Assembly (NCBI GenBank): GCA_041389725.1 | Contig: JAWKRG010000005.1 | Coordinates: forward strand, 248,001-312,000 | From: Polyangiaceae bacterium | GTDB lineage: Bacteria > Myxococcota_A > Polyangia > Polyangiales > Polyangiaceae | Direction: 5' to 3' | Length of the DNA: 64,000 bases | Shown: positions 25,448-34,130 of the stretch, in pieces | Numbering within the stretch: position 1 is the stretch's first letter | How the letters are laid out: each line of letters starts with the position of its first letter | Program-made: the position numbers and the translations under genes | Notes under the pieces: generated by a model | The model's input: only the letters and a program-made list of their open reading frames with translations | The model's database searches: none | Told to the model about the DNA's origin: nothing

Positions 25448-26046
25448 AGGATTGCCTTCCCTCGCTCACTCAGTGCTTGCCGAAACACCTGTCGTGCGCG
25501 TCGCAAGCGTGAGGAAACCGTGTTGACGTTGATCTTCATCAGCGCTGCGATCTCGGGCGCCGACATCTGTTCGAACTGACTGAGGATCAGTACGCTTCGC
25601 AGCGAATCGTCCATGGTGTCTAGAATGGCCAGAACACCTGCGAGTGCCCGACGGCTCTCCGTCTGCTCCGCCGGCCCGGGTGCCCTCACGGCCATTTGCT
25701 CATCGAGTTCATCGTGAGGCCCTCGGCGTCGGAGTCCCCGTCTCGCGTTGCTCGCTACTCGCAACGCGATCTCGAACAGCCACGTTTTAAGCGACGCTTG
25801 GGGCCGGAATTCCGGAAGGCGTCTGAGCACCACCACGAAGACCTCTTGCGTTGCGTCCTCGACTGCCGCGGGCGGCACACCCATGCCCGACAGCACGCGC
25901 CACACGAAGCCAAAGTGCTCGCGGTAGACGGTCTCGAAGGCCGGAACGGCTTGCACTGACTGGTGTTCAGTCATGAGCTGCGGAAGCCGAATCGGGTGGG
26001 CCAGCATGGCGCGAGTGGCCCCCTGGGGACCTCCTGAGCTGTTCAT
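25444..26046 (-). CDS. ECF-type RNA polymerase sigma factor
   Basis: 200 residues. Region 2 has VEDATQEVFVVVLRRLPEFR and LKTWLFEIALRVASNARR; region 4 has LILSQFEQMSAPEIAALMKI then NTVSSRLRRARQVF. There is no region 3, as in ECF sigma factors. Starts at 26046 or at a downstream ATG (25974, beginning MTEHQ) are both possible. It is followed by the overlapping membrane partner and preceded 21 nt upstream by the exported protein at 26068, a common myxobacterial arrangement. Confidence 0.92.
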   Translation of the reverse strand: MNSSGGPQGATRAMLAHPIRLPQLMTEHQSVQAVPAFETVYREHFGFVWRVLSGMGVPPAAVEDATQEVFVVVLRRLPEFRPQASLKTWLFEIALRVASNARRGLRRRGPHDELDEQMAVRAPGPAEQTESRRALAGVLAILDTMDDSLRSVLILSQFEQMSAPEIAALMKINVNTVSSRLRRARQVFRQALSERGKAIL

Positions 26047-26067
26047 GTCCGGGCGAGCCGAAAACCG

Positions 26068-27084
26068 TCACGGCAGCGCCCAATCGGCGCCCACGCTGAG
26101 CCGAACCGCCACCAAAGAGGCTCGGTACAAGCGCCCGAAACCGTCAATCGTGTATTCCGGGCGGGACAAGACCAGCGGAAGATCGAAAGCAATCGAGGCG
26201 GGCAAGCTGGAGCCTGGACCGCGTACGGTCACTCCCGGCACGACTGCCGCCCAGAGTGCCGTCGCTTGCGCCGGATTCTGAATGCCATGGCCCTCGCCGC
26301 GACTCGCGCCCGCTTCGCCTGCAAGACAAGCCTCGAACCAAAGAGACGGCCGCCAAATGGCGTAGCAACCACCCAAGGACGCGGTCCACATCCCAACTGT
26401 CGCGGCAGTGCCTGGTCGTGGTCCCGCTTGCGTGTCGCGGGGCACCCAAATCACGCCGCGTGCCTCGCCCCGAACTCGCCCGAGACCAACCCAAAGACCA
26501 GCGCCGCCGAACAGCGTCGGTTTTGGCAGGCCGCCGATATCTCCGCCCACTCGTGGTCCAAAGCCTAGACGCAGGTCGGGTGCGTCGGAGGTGGGTGCCG
26601 GACGAGGCTGCGGCGAGGGAGTCCTCCCGGTAGACTTCGGAGTTTGCACGCCTCCCGGGAAACCTTTGTCCTTCACGGATTCCGCAGTGGCTGGTGGCGA
26701 CAACATCACCGAGAGTACGAGCGCGATCGCATCCGCGGCTCGTTCGCAGCTTGCGGTCTCGAACTCGCGCTCCCCGGACTGTCCAAGCTGCGCCGTGCTC
26801 AACGTCACGCGGTAGCCTGCAGCCACCGTCTGTAGGCGGATGGATGCCCGCACTGGCGCGGCTCGCGGTCCGGCCTGGCCCACGAGCGTTGCGACTCGAT
26901 CTGCGACTGAGCGTTCGATGGCGCAGCCGGCTGACTCTTCCCACGTCACGGAAAGCGGGATGGGCGCGGCTCGGAGCTCACCTGCCACCAGGAGGCAAAG
27001 GACGAAGGCGAGCCTTGCCCCTGCCGATCGGGGCCGCGCGAAGCCCAAGTCCGTAGCAAAACACGGCAGCGTGAAGACAATCAT
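26068..27084 (-). CDS. Exported envelope protein of the sigma cluster
   Basis: 338 residues. Signal peptide (AFVLCLLVAGELRAA) followed by a periplasmic domain with two Cys (ESAGCAIE, TASCERAADAIALVLSVML), a Pro/Ser/Thr-rich linker near residue 150, and a C-terminal half with alternating strands (LGFGPRVGGDIGGLPKPTL, GLGRVRGEARGVIWVP, VAVRLSVGADW) like an outer-membrane barrel. It is the common exported partner seen upstream of myxobacterial ECF sigma operons. The start is the ATG at 27084, which gives a usable signal; longer forms lack one. Confidence 0.65.
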   Translation of the reverse strand: MIVFTLPCFATDLGFARPRSAGARLAFVLCLLVAGELRAAPIPLSVTWEESAGCAIERSVADRVATLVGQAGPRAAPVRASIRLQTVAAGYRVTLSTAQLGQSGEREFETASCERAADAIALVLSVMLSPPATAESVKDKGFPGGVQTPKSTGRTPSPQPRPAPTSDAPDLRLGFGPRVGGDIGGLPKPTLFGGAGLWVGLGRVRGEARGVIWVPRDTQAGPRPGTAATVGMWTASLGGCYAIWRPSLWFEACLAGEAGASRGEGHGIQNPAQATALWAAVVPGVTVRGPGSSLPASIAFDLPLVLSRPEYTIDGFGRLYRASLVAVRLSVGADWALP

Positions 27085-27134
27085 CTTTGTCGCGGTGCCT
27101 ACGCTGAGGCGTGGGCCTGCGCGCTGAGCGAGGC

Positions 27135-27356
27135 TCAACGAACTCCCTGGCTTTCCAGCGCGTCGCGGTGGCTCTTGCTCAGGAAGTGACCCACACCGGC
27201 GGCGATGGCCATACCGAGCATGGACAGAATGAGAAGTTGTCTTGCCTTGCCACCGAGGTTCCGAACACGCGCTAGCGAGCGCCACCCATCCAGGAGTAGC
27301 AGACGGATCTGTTTGCGCTCCTCCGCCGTCGCGCCGGAGCCCTTCCTCTTTCCCAC
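27135..27356 (-). CDS. Small single-span membrane protein
   Basis: 73 residues from a GTG. A basic N-terminus (MGKRKGSGATAEERKQIR) is followed by one hydrophobic helix (LLILSMLGMAIAAGVGHFL) and a short polar tail. It precedes the sigma cluster on the same strand by 50 nt. The function is unknown. Confidence 0.5.
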   Translation of the reverse strand: MGKRKGSGATAEERKQIRLLLLDGWRSLARVRNLGGKARQLLILSMLGMAIAAGVGHFLSKSHRDALESQGVR

Positions 27357-27518
27357 GGCTTCAGACTACGGGGCAGCAGGCGTCGTCGCAAGGCGCCGAG
27401 CCATGGTTGACGATCCGCCACGGAGCGATCTTCGTGACGAGCGGCAGCGACGGGCGTTGTGGGAGGCGCCGCCCGCACCGCCGAGGGTCGAGACCCAACC
27501 CAATCTCGCAAGTAGACT

Positions 27519-29735
27519 TCAGCGCTCTACGGCGCCCGTGTCGCAGCCGTTGGCGGGGCGTGGCTGCCCGCGCTGGTCCGTGGCGGGGCAGCTCTGGCCG
27601 ATGCCGAGCACGGGGCTCGAGGCGCCGGGCAACATCGTTTGCGTCGGACCGCCGTTGTCGGCCAGCGCCGCGAGCTGCGGATCCTGTTTCAAAGTGTCAG
27701 CTGGGCAGTTGCCCGACGACGGCCACTGCACGTTCTTGCTGCCTTTGGTCGTGGCGCAGTTCACACCGGCGAAGATGGAGTTGTAGGCGGTGATGTCCGA
27801 GTCCGATCCGCTGTTGGAGAACGTCACGTTGCGCACCACGGCCAGGGCCCCACCGTAGAGCTCCACGGTCAGGCCGCCCGGGCTGTTGTTGGCGAAGGTG
27901 GTGTTCACCATGTCCAGGGAGCTTTCGTTGACCCACAGACCGCCGGAGCCGCCCTGCACGCTCTGGCCTTGCACGTTCACGCCGCCCTTGTTGTTCACAA
28001 ACAAGGAGTCCTTCACCGTCACGTCGTTCTGCTTGATGAAGGAGACGCCGCCGATGCGCCCGGTGTTGCCGTCGAAGATGCAGCGATCGATGAGCATCTG
28101 GCGGACCGCCTGGTTCGGCGTGCGGAACAAGGCACCGCCGAGCTCGTTGCAGCGGTTGTTGCGGAACACGTTGCCGCACAGGGTGTAGACGAAGCCCGCG
28201 TCGTTCATGCCGTCGAAGTAAACGGCGCCCGAGAGTCCACCCGCGCCGCCCTGCTGATCGTGGTTGAAGTTGGGGCAGCCCGCCTCCACGTAGTTCATGC
28301 CCACGCCAACGGCGGTGTTGTTTTCGAAGATCGAATTCACGATCTGCGGATTGGCGAACAACATGCCGATGGCGCCTCCGTTCGCTCCCTTGTTGCCCTG
28401 AAAGCGACTGCCCACGATGGTCACGCCCTTCGCGCCGACGGCGTAGAGCGCGCCGCCTCCCACGTCGGGTCCCTCCAGGGCAGCTTCGTTGTCGTAGAAG
28501 GCGCAGTCGATGACTTCGAGAATGCCGTCGCGCATGTAGAGCGCGCCCCCCGAGCCCTCCTTGTAGCCGTAGGCGCACTTGGGCATCGACGGGTTCTGCG
28601 GAAAGTACTGGCCTGCGGGCGCCTTGCCGTTGCGAATCGTCAGGCGCTGCAGCCGCACCTTCGTGGTCGTCGCCATGAAGTTGGGTGAGTTGTAGTAGAA
28701 GATGCGCGTGCTCTTGCCGCCGTCGAGGGTGACCTTGCCGCCGCCATCGATGGTGGTGTCCTTGTTGATCAGCAGGTTGATCGTCTGCGTGATGTTGATG
28801 GTGACGTCGCCGGCCCCGCAGTCGAAGGTGATGATGCCGCCCTTGGCTGCCGCCGCCTGCAGCGCGGCGTTGGTGCAGCTGGCCGCGGTGCCCGTACCCA
28901 CGACGGTGGTGGGCGAGGTGACGTTGGCGAGCTGAATCGGCTCGCTGCAGACGCCAGTTCCCGTGGGGCCGCCACCGCTGCCACCGGTGCCGCCACCGCT
29001 GCCGCCGGTGCCCACGCCACCCGTTCCGCCACCGGTTCCGCCGGCACCGGTGCCGCCGGTGCCACCCGCGCCCGCGCCGCCCGAGCCTCCGCCGGAGCCG
29101 CCGCTGCCCGAGCCGACGCACGCGCCGTCGATGCAACTCTCGCTGCCGCCGCAAGCCTTGCCGCACGCGCCGCAATTGAGGGGGTCGCCGCTGGTGTCGG
29201 TGCAGGTCGAGCCGCACTTCGTCTTTCCACCGCTGCATTCACATGCGCCGGCTTGGCAGCTCTCATCCGCGGCGCAGGCCTTGCCGCACGCGCCGCAGTG
29301 AGCCGCACTGGTATCGGTGTCGACGCAGGCGCCGCTGCAGTCAGTCAGTCCCGTCGCACAAGCGCTCGCGCAACTACCGAGGGAGCACACGAGTCCGCTG
29401 TCGCAGGCGGTGGCGCAATCGCCGCAGTGCTTCGGATCCGACTGCAAGTCCGCGCAGCTACCGCTGCAGTCCGTCTGCGACGCCCCGCAGGCGCAGCTGC
29501 CACCCTGGCACGTTTGCCCGCTGCCGCAGCTCTTGCCGCAGCCACCGCAATGCGCGGCATTCGTCGCGGTGTCCACGCACACGCCGCTGCAGGCGACCTG
29601 ACCCGTCGGGCAGTCCGGTCCCGGTGTCGAGTCCGTCGAATCGTCGCTACCGCACGCGGGAAGCAACAGCACCGCCGCCGCGAAAGCGATCAGCGCCGCG
29701 CCAAAGAACCGAACCGGGAACTCGCGAGCTTGCAT
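27519..29735 (-). CDS. Lipoprotein with Stig1-like repeats and right-handed beta-helix
   Basis: 738 residues. AGGAGG 6 nt upstream fixes the ATG at 29735. Lipoprotein signal (LLLPAC), then four Cys repeats of Stig1 type (HCGGCGKSCGSGQTC, HCGDCATAC, HCGACGKAC, NCGACGKAC) to about residue 200, a Gly/Thr linker of about 50 residues, and a parallel beta-helix of 450 residues (repeated SxFxxNxxxxGGA patterns) ending in a choice-of-anchor Q-like sequence (DQRGQPRPANGCDTGAVE). Beta-helices of this kind often bind or cleave polysaccharides, but no lyase active site is visible. Confidence 0.8.
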   Translation of the reverse strand: MQAREFPVRFFGAALIAFAAAVLLLPACGSDDSTDSTPGPDCPTGQVACSGVCVDTATNAAHCGGCGKSCGSGQTCQGGSCACGASQTDCSGSCADLQSDPKHCGDCATACDSGLVCSLGSCASACATGLTDCSGACVDTDTSAAHCGACGKACAADESCQAGACECSGGKTKCGSTCTDTSGDPLNCGACGKACGGSESCIDGACVGSGSGGSGGGSGGAGAGGTGGTGAGGTGGGTGGVGTGGSGGGTGGSGGGPTGTGVCSEPIQLANVTSPTTVVGTGTAASCTNAALQAAAAKGGIITFDCGAGDVTINITQTINLLINKDTTIDGGGKVTLDGGKSTRIFYYNSPNFMATTTKVRLQRLTIRNGKAPAGQYFPQNPSMPKCAYGYKEGSGGALYMRDGILEVIDCAFYDNEAALEGPDVGGGALYAVGAKGVTIVGSRFQGNKGANGGAIGMLFANPQIVNSIFENNTAVGVGMNYVEAGCPNFNHDQQGGAGGLSGAVYFDGMNDAGFVYTLCGNVFRNNRCNELGGALFRTPNQAVRQMLIDRCIFDGNTGRIGGVSFIKQNDVTVKDSLFVNNKGGVNVQGQSVQGGSGGLWVNESSLDMVNTTFANNSPGGLTVELYGGALAVVRNVTFSNSGSDSDITAYNSIFAGVNCATTKGSKNVQWPSSGNCPADTLKQDPQLAALADNGGPTQTMLPGASSPVLGIGQSCPATDQRGQPRPANGCDTGAVER

Positions 29736-29848
29736 GTGCGCCCTCCTGCGGCTCGGAGTGTAGCGCAAGGCGGGGCGGGTGGACGGTCAGGCTTCGGTGG
29801 GAAACGCGGCGCGCGCGGCGATCGCGACGCACATGCGCCGAAAAAGGG

Positions 29849-30523
29849 CTAGTTCCCAGGAGTACAGGAATGGGCACTGCCCGCGGGCCACGCATCCGCG
29901 CAACCGAGATTGGGTCCACCCCACTGCGCAAGATCGATCAGAGTTCCGCAAGTGCTGTCGGGGCGACAGCATCCATAGAACGTTACCTTGCTCTGATCGA
30001 TGGGGCTCGTGAAGTCGAGATCCGGGCAGTTGCTGTCGTTCGCCCCGGGCGCGTTGATAGGAGCGCATTGCTGCGGGGTGCCCCCCAACAACGCCGAGAT
30101 TTGCTGATTCACAAGGATCCCGCAGGTCGCTTCCGTGCAACACCCGGCAACGGGTAGGACATTGTCCAAGGTATAGCCACCGCATGTCGCGCCACCGCAC
30201 AGTCCCGCATCCGCGCCCCCGCCGTCCGCGCTCCCGCCGTCCATGCCAGCGCCGCTCGTTCCGCCGCTCCCCGGCGTCGCCCCGCTGCCGCCGGAACCGC
30301 CGCTGCTCGACCCGCTCGCGCCGCCGGAGCTCGATGCGCCGCTGCCACCACTGCCGCTCGCGCCGCCGGAGCCGGTCTCGCACTTGTTCGTGTCCGTATT
30401 GCACACGTAGCCGCTTGGGCACGCGCCGCCACAGGGTTCCGTTCGGGACTTCGAGCTGCTGCTGCTGCACGCCATCACGACGAGAACGAGAGCACCTGGG
30501 CCAAGCACGAAGCGCAACTTCAT
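29849..30523 (-). CDS. Lipoprotein, tandem paralogue A
   Basis: 224 residues. Signal with lipobox VVMAC, N-terminal Cys motif CGGACPSGYVCNTDTNKCETG, Gly/Ser/Ala linker, and a 110-residue C-terminal domain with ten Cys (GCCTEATCGILVNQQISALLGG, FYGCCRPDSTCGTLIDL, GGPNLGCADAW). The neighbour at 30595 has the same order and motifs, so the pair arose by tandem duplication. The function is unknown. Confidence 0.78.
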   Translation of the reverse strand: MKLRFVLGPGALVLVVMACSSSSSKSRTEPCGGACPSGYVCNTDTNKCETGSGGASGSGGSGASSSGGASGSSSGGSGGSGATPGSGGTSGAGMDGGSADGGGADAGLCGGATCGGYTLDNVLPVAGCCTEATCGILVNQQISALLGGTPQQCAPINAPGANDSNCPDLDFTSPIDQSKVTFYGCCRPDSTCGTLIDLAQWGGPNLGCADAWPAGSAHSCTPGN

Positions 30524-30594
30524 GCGCCAGTCCTAACTCGCGCCTCGCACGGGCGCCAGATTTCGCGAAGTTCCTCGGGTGTGTGCCTTGCGCG

Positions 30595-31248
30595 CTACGG
30601 GCAGGTCGTTGCTTCTGCGCCCCACACGTCGGCGCAGCCGAAGTTGGGGCCGCCCACGCCCGTCACGTCTGCCACAGCGCCGCAACGTCCGTCGGGACGA
30701 CAGCATCCCGGAAAGACGACCTCGCTGTTGGTCGTCGGGTCCGTGAACACGAAGTCGATGCAACTGGAGTCGGGTGAGCCAGGTGCGTTCAACGGGTGAC
30801 AGCCAGTCGGTACGCCGCCCAAGAGTGATGAGACCGTCGTGTCGATGTCTGCGCCGCAAGCACCGACCTCGCCCGGACAGCAGCCCGCCAACGTGATTAG
30901 CCCGCCGACGCTGTACGTAGGACAGGCGCTCGGGTTGCAGGGCCCGCCGCCACCGGCGCCAGAGCTTGCACCTGCACCAGCGCTGTTGCCGGAGCCTCCA
31001 CTGTTGCCACTACCGCCGACCGCGCCAGTGCCGCCCTGCGCACCGAAGGCGCCGAACCCGCCATCCGTGTTCGCTCCGCCGCTGCCGCCCGCGTTCTCAC
31101 ACAGCTGGGTGGAAGGATTGCAGACCATGCCACTGGGGCAGGTGCCACCGTCGGCGCAAGACGGCGCGCCGCCGCCGCTGCTTCCGCTGCTGCACGCCAC
31201 CAACACCGTCATCAGACCCAGAATGGACACCCCGCGGAACAGCTTCAT
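30595..31248 (-). CDS. Lipoprotein, tandem paralogue B
   Basis: 217 residues. Signal with lipobox VLVAC, then CADGGTCPSGMVCNPSTQLC, a Gly/Ser linker with FGAFGAQGG, and the C-terminal Cys domain GCCPGEVGACGADIDTTVSSLL, FPGCCRPDGRCGAVADVTG, VGGPNFGCADVWG, parallel to the protein at 29849. Two paralogues side by side with diverged linkers suggest a small family under fast change. Function unknown. Confidence 0.78.
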   Translation of the reverse strand: MKLFRGVSILGLMTVLVACSSGSSGGGAPSCADGGTCPSGMVCNPSTQLCENAGGSGGANTDGGFGAFGAQGGTGAVGGSGNSGGSGNSAGAGASSGAGGGGPCNPSACPTYSVGGLITLAGCCPGEVGACGADIDTTVSSLLGGVPTGCHPLNAPGSPDSSCIDFVFTDPTTNSEVVFPGCCRPDGRCGAVADVTGVGGPNFGCADVWGAEATTCP

Positions 31249-31472
31249 GGCCCCGCTCCTAGCGCGCCACAGCTTCCTTGCCAAGCAGCGCGCGTGCAGT
31301 CTGAGGAAAGCGCGGCGAGTTCGCACGCCGCAGGAGCGGTCCAGTCGGCGACTGTAAGCTCACAGCGCGTAAGCCGTTTTCGTTGATCTGCCGCTGCTGG
31401 CGCGAAGCGCAAAAGGTTCCGCAGTGTGAGAAACTCGTGGATCGATGCGCCGCCAGCAACGTACGTTTCTAC

Positions 31473-32249
31473 ATGATGACGCGCGCACTTCTCCTCGGAG
31501 CCATCCTCTGCCTTGCCTGCAACTCCGAGGGATCTGCTTCGGGCAGCGCGGCTCCCAGCTCGAACCCGACGACTGCAGCAGCGCCGAACACTGCATCGTC
31601 GCCGGAGGCCGAGAAGGTGGGTGACCGCTGGTTGATCGTGAAGAAGGCGGGTGCGGAAGTGGGCGTCATCGAACTGCGCGCGAACTCGGCACCCAAGTTG
31701 GCAAGCGGAAGCGGGGAAGCCGCGGAAGAGCTGCGCGGGCTGCTGGCGAAGCATGGTGGACCGGACGGGATTCCTCTGAAGATGCATTTGCCGCCCCCGA
31801 ATGGAAGAGGCCGCGGTGCGCTGGGCGCACGGGTCATCACGTACGACGATCCACTCTACCTTCACGCACTGAAAGAGAAGCTCGAGCCCACCTTTGACGC
31901 GGGCGAGATCCCACGACTGCGAGCCCCCGCAGCGCCGGCGAGCTTGAAGCGAATCCAGGTTTCGCGAAGCGGCAGCAAAGTGGGCACCGTCGACCTGACG
32001 GGCAGCGCGCCGAAGGTCACGCTCGCAACCACGGCTTCGGATGGGGACTTCTTGAAGAGCCACGTGGAAGCGATCCAGAAGACGGACCCACTACGCGTGC
32101 TCTACGTCGAGGACAAAGGCGGAGCGAGGAAGCTGATCACCCTGGAGGCCAAGCCCGGGGCCGCCGATTACGCGCACGTGTTCGCGATGAGCTTGGTCGG
32201 CCAGTACGACTACTCGCCGGACCGCGGATACGCGCTCAGCTACGAGTAA
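31473..32249 (+). CDS. Lipoprotein of unknown function
   Basis: 258 residues. Short signal peptide with lipobox LACN after ILCLAC at about residue 16, a Ser/Ala/Pro linker to residue 48, and two related beta-rich halves: VGDRWLIVKKAGAEVGVIEL, then LKRIQVSRSGSKVGTVDLTG, a hint of internal duplication. Only the lipobox Cys is present. I do not recognise the family. Confidence 0.65.
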   Translation: MMTRALLLGAILCLACNSEGSASGSAAPSSNPTTAAAPNTASSPEAEKVGDRWLIVKKAGAEVGVIELRANSAPKLASGSGEAAEELRGLLAKHGGPDGIPLKMHLPPPNGRGRGALGARVITYDDPLYLHALKEKLEPTFDAGEIPRLRAPAAPASLKRIQVSRSGSKVGTVDLTGSAPKVTLATTASDGDFLKSHVEAIQKTDPLRVLYVEDKGGARKLITLEAKPGAADYAHVFAMSLVGQYDYSPDRGYALSYE

Positions 32250-32310
32250 CGCTCGCTCTCGGCCGGCGCGGCTGCGTGCGCCCGGCGTTCGAGGTATAGT
32301 CCATGTCTCG

Positions 32311-33261
32311 ATGAGGGCTCAGAAGAGCAGGGCCACGGGTGCGACGCTGGGGTGGATCCTTGCGAGCGTCGTAGTTCTGCCGCGCTGCGGTCTCGACGTC
32401 GAAGGGGACGGCCAAGCTGCAACGCAGGACGGAGGCCTTCCCGACGTGGCGCTCGGCAGCGGCGGTGGATTTGCCACTGGCGGAACCGCCGGGGCAGCAG
32501 GGACGAGCGGTGGGACGGCGGGAGTGTCCGGGAACACGAGCGGCGGAACGGCAGGTAGCGGTGCGGCAAGCGCCGGAGGCGTCGGTGGCGGGGCCGCCGG
32601 TGCTGGCGGTGCCGGTGCGGGCTCCGGCGGAGTGGCGGGTGCTGGGGGATCCGGAGCAACTGGCGGAGCGCCTTGTGATCTCGTCGGGACCAACTGCACC
32701 GAAGACAAGGGCTGCTGCACTGGGTACTGCGGACCGGGAGTCGCGCCCGACCCGCGCGACTGCAACGCGTACTACAAGTGCGCCGAGTGCCGGAAAGACG
32801 GCGATTGCATATCCGGGCGATGTGACGATTGCAGGTGCCAGGCTACCGTCGGCAATGGCGCGGCTTGCGACGAGGACGAGGACTGCGTCAGTGGGTCGTG
32901 CGGGCTACATGCGGGTGACGACCTGCTCGACTGCAACCAGTACTACAAATGCGCCGAGTGCCGGGCCGACACCGATTGCGCCACGGGACGCTGCGAAGAT
33001 TGTGGATGCCAGGCCAAGCTGGGTGACGGCGCTAGCTGCAATGAAAACAGCGACTGCCTCACGAACGCATGCGGTCCCACGCTGGGCGACGACTACAACG
33101 ACTGCAATACCTACTACAAGTGCGCAGCCTGCACCAAAGACGCTCAGTGCTCGAGCGGGCGATGCGACGACTGCGCTTGCGCGCCCAAACTCAACAACCA
33201 GCAGCCCTGCAACGAGGACAGCGACTGCAAGAGCGGCCAATGTACCGGCGGGAAGTGCTGA
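32311..33261 (+). CDS. Lipoprotein with three tandem 16-Cys-type repeats
   Basis: 316 residues. N-terminal membrane-targeting segment (ILASVVVLPRC), a Gly/Ala/Ser/Thr linker from about 45 to 118, then three consecutive repeats of about 52 residues, each reading DCNxYYKCAxC, DxxCxxGRC, DxCxCQAxxG, DxDCxSxxCG. The repeats are regular enough to be recent. TATAGT at 32294-32299, 12 nt before the ATG, is a possible -10. It is probably a disulfide-rich surface protein. Function unknown. Confidence 0.78.
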   Translation: MRAQKSRATGATLGWILASVVVLPRCGLDVEGDGQAATQDGGLPDVALGSGGGFATGGTAGAAGTSGGTAGVSGNTSGGTAGSGAASAGGVGGGAAGAGGAGAGSGGVAGAGGSGATGGAPCDLVGTNCTEDKGCCTGYCGPGVAPDPRDCNAYYKCAECRKDGDCISGRCDDCRCQATVGNGAACDEDEDCVSGSCGLHAGDDLLDCNQYYKCAECRADTDCATGRCEDCGCQAKLGDGASCNENSDCLTNACGPTLGDDYNDCNTYYKCAACTKDAQCSSGRCDDCACAPKLNNQQPCNEDSDCKSGQCTGGKC

Positions 33262-33312
33262 GCACTCGGCTGCGCAGCAGGCTCGAGTCCCACGCACCTC
33301 AGGCGGGCAGAA

Positions 33313-33936
33313 TCAACACGGCGGAATGGAGCACTCCCATACCGGCCCCTTGTCGGAATACACGCAGGCGCAGGTCGGCTTGCAGAAGCCCGAGTCCTGA
33401 CAGACCAGGCCTGGATCGGAACAAGCCTCGCCATCGAGCGTGATGACCGTCGACGCCGGGCAAGCGGCGCTGCAACTCGGGTCGTCCACGCAGTGCCAGG
33501 TGAAGCTGGTGCACGTACATTTGTTGCAGGGGCCCTTCGGCGCGCAGCTCAGTCCTTCTTGCGGGCAGCTGCCTCCGTCGACCACCGCAGCAGCCACTGG
33601 AAAGCTCGGATCGAAACAGCTCCAGCCCTGCTGCGTGCAGCTGCAGGGTGGGGCTCCCGGCGCTTCACACACCATGCCGTAGGGTTGGCAGGGCATGTTG
33701 AAACCGCCGCTGCCGCCCGTGCCGCCAGCAGCGCCGCTGCCGCCCGCGCCACCCGTCGCGCTGACGCCACCACTGGCGATGGTTCCGCCGCTACCACCGG
33801 ATCCGCTCGAGGCAGCGTTGCCGCCGGTGTTCGCGCCGCTCACGCCGCCAGTGGCGCCCGAACTCTTGTCGGATTTGCCGCCGCAGCCCGCGAGCGCACC
33901 GAAAGAGAGTAGCAGGCAGATCGCGAGGGGCCGCAT
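33313..33936 (-). CDS. Cys-rich lipoprotein
   Basis: 207 residues. Lipobox ALAGC near residue 18, Gly/Ser linker to about residue 78, then a domain with 18 Cys in pairs (PPCSCTQQGWSC, CNKCTCTSFTWHC, CKPTCACVYSDKG). It converges with the three-repeat lipoprotein gene. Function unknown. Confidence 0.75.
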   Translation of the reverse strand: MRPLAICLLLSFGALAGCGGKSDKSSGATGGVSGANTGGNAASSGSGGSGGTIASGGVSATGGAGGSGAAGGTGGSGGFNMPCQPYGMVCEAPGAPPCSCTQQGWSCFDPSFPVAAAVVDGGSCPQEGLSCAPKGPCNKCTCTSFTWHCVDDPSCSAACPASTVITLDGEACSDPGLVCQDSGFCKPTCACVYSDKGPVWECSIPPC

Positions 33937-34130
33937 GGTCGACAGATTCTACTCGTCGTGGTTCCCTTTTGCACTCGAGTCGGCGCGGTCTGTTCGGCCC
34001 AGTGACGGAGGGCGCCCCAATTGGGGCACGGGATCCTGAACGGACGGGTGGCGCGCCTCCTTGTCGGCCGGTGCTCGCGGAGGTGTCAGGGGCGAGTGCT
34101 GTGCGGAGGGAAAGCGCGTACAGTCTCCGC

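Noticed and set aside
27697..29238. 513-codon minus-strand frame within the beta-helix lipoprotein gene
   Set aside because: Same strand but another frame, extremely Arg/His-rich, no start context; a frame-shadow of the real gene.
33279..33292. GGCTCGAGTCCC resembling a tRNA T-loop
   Set aside because: No cloverleaf can be formed around it; the region is between convergent lipoprotein genes.
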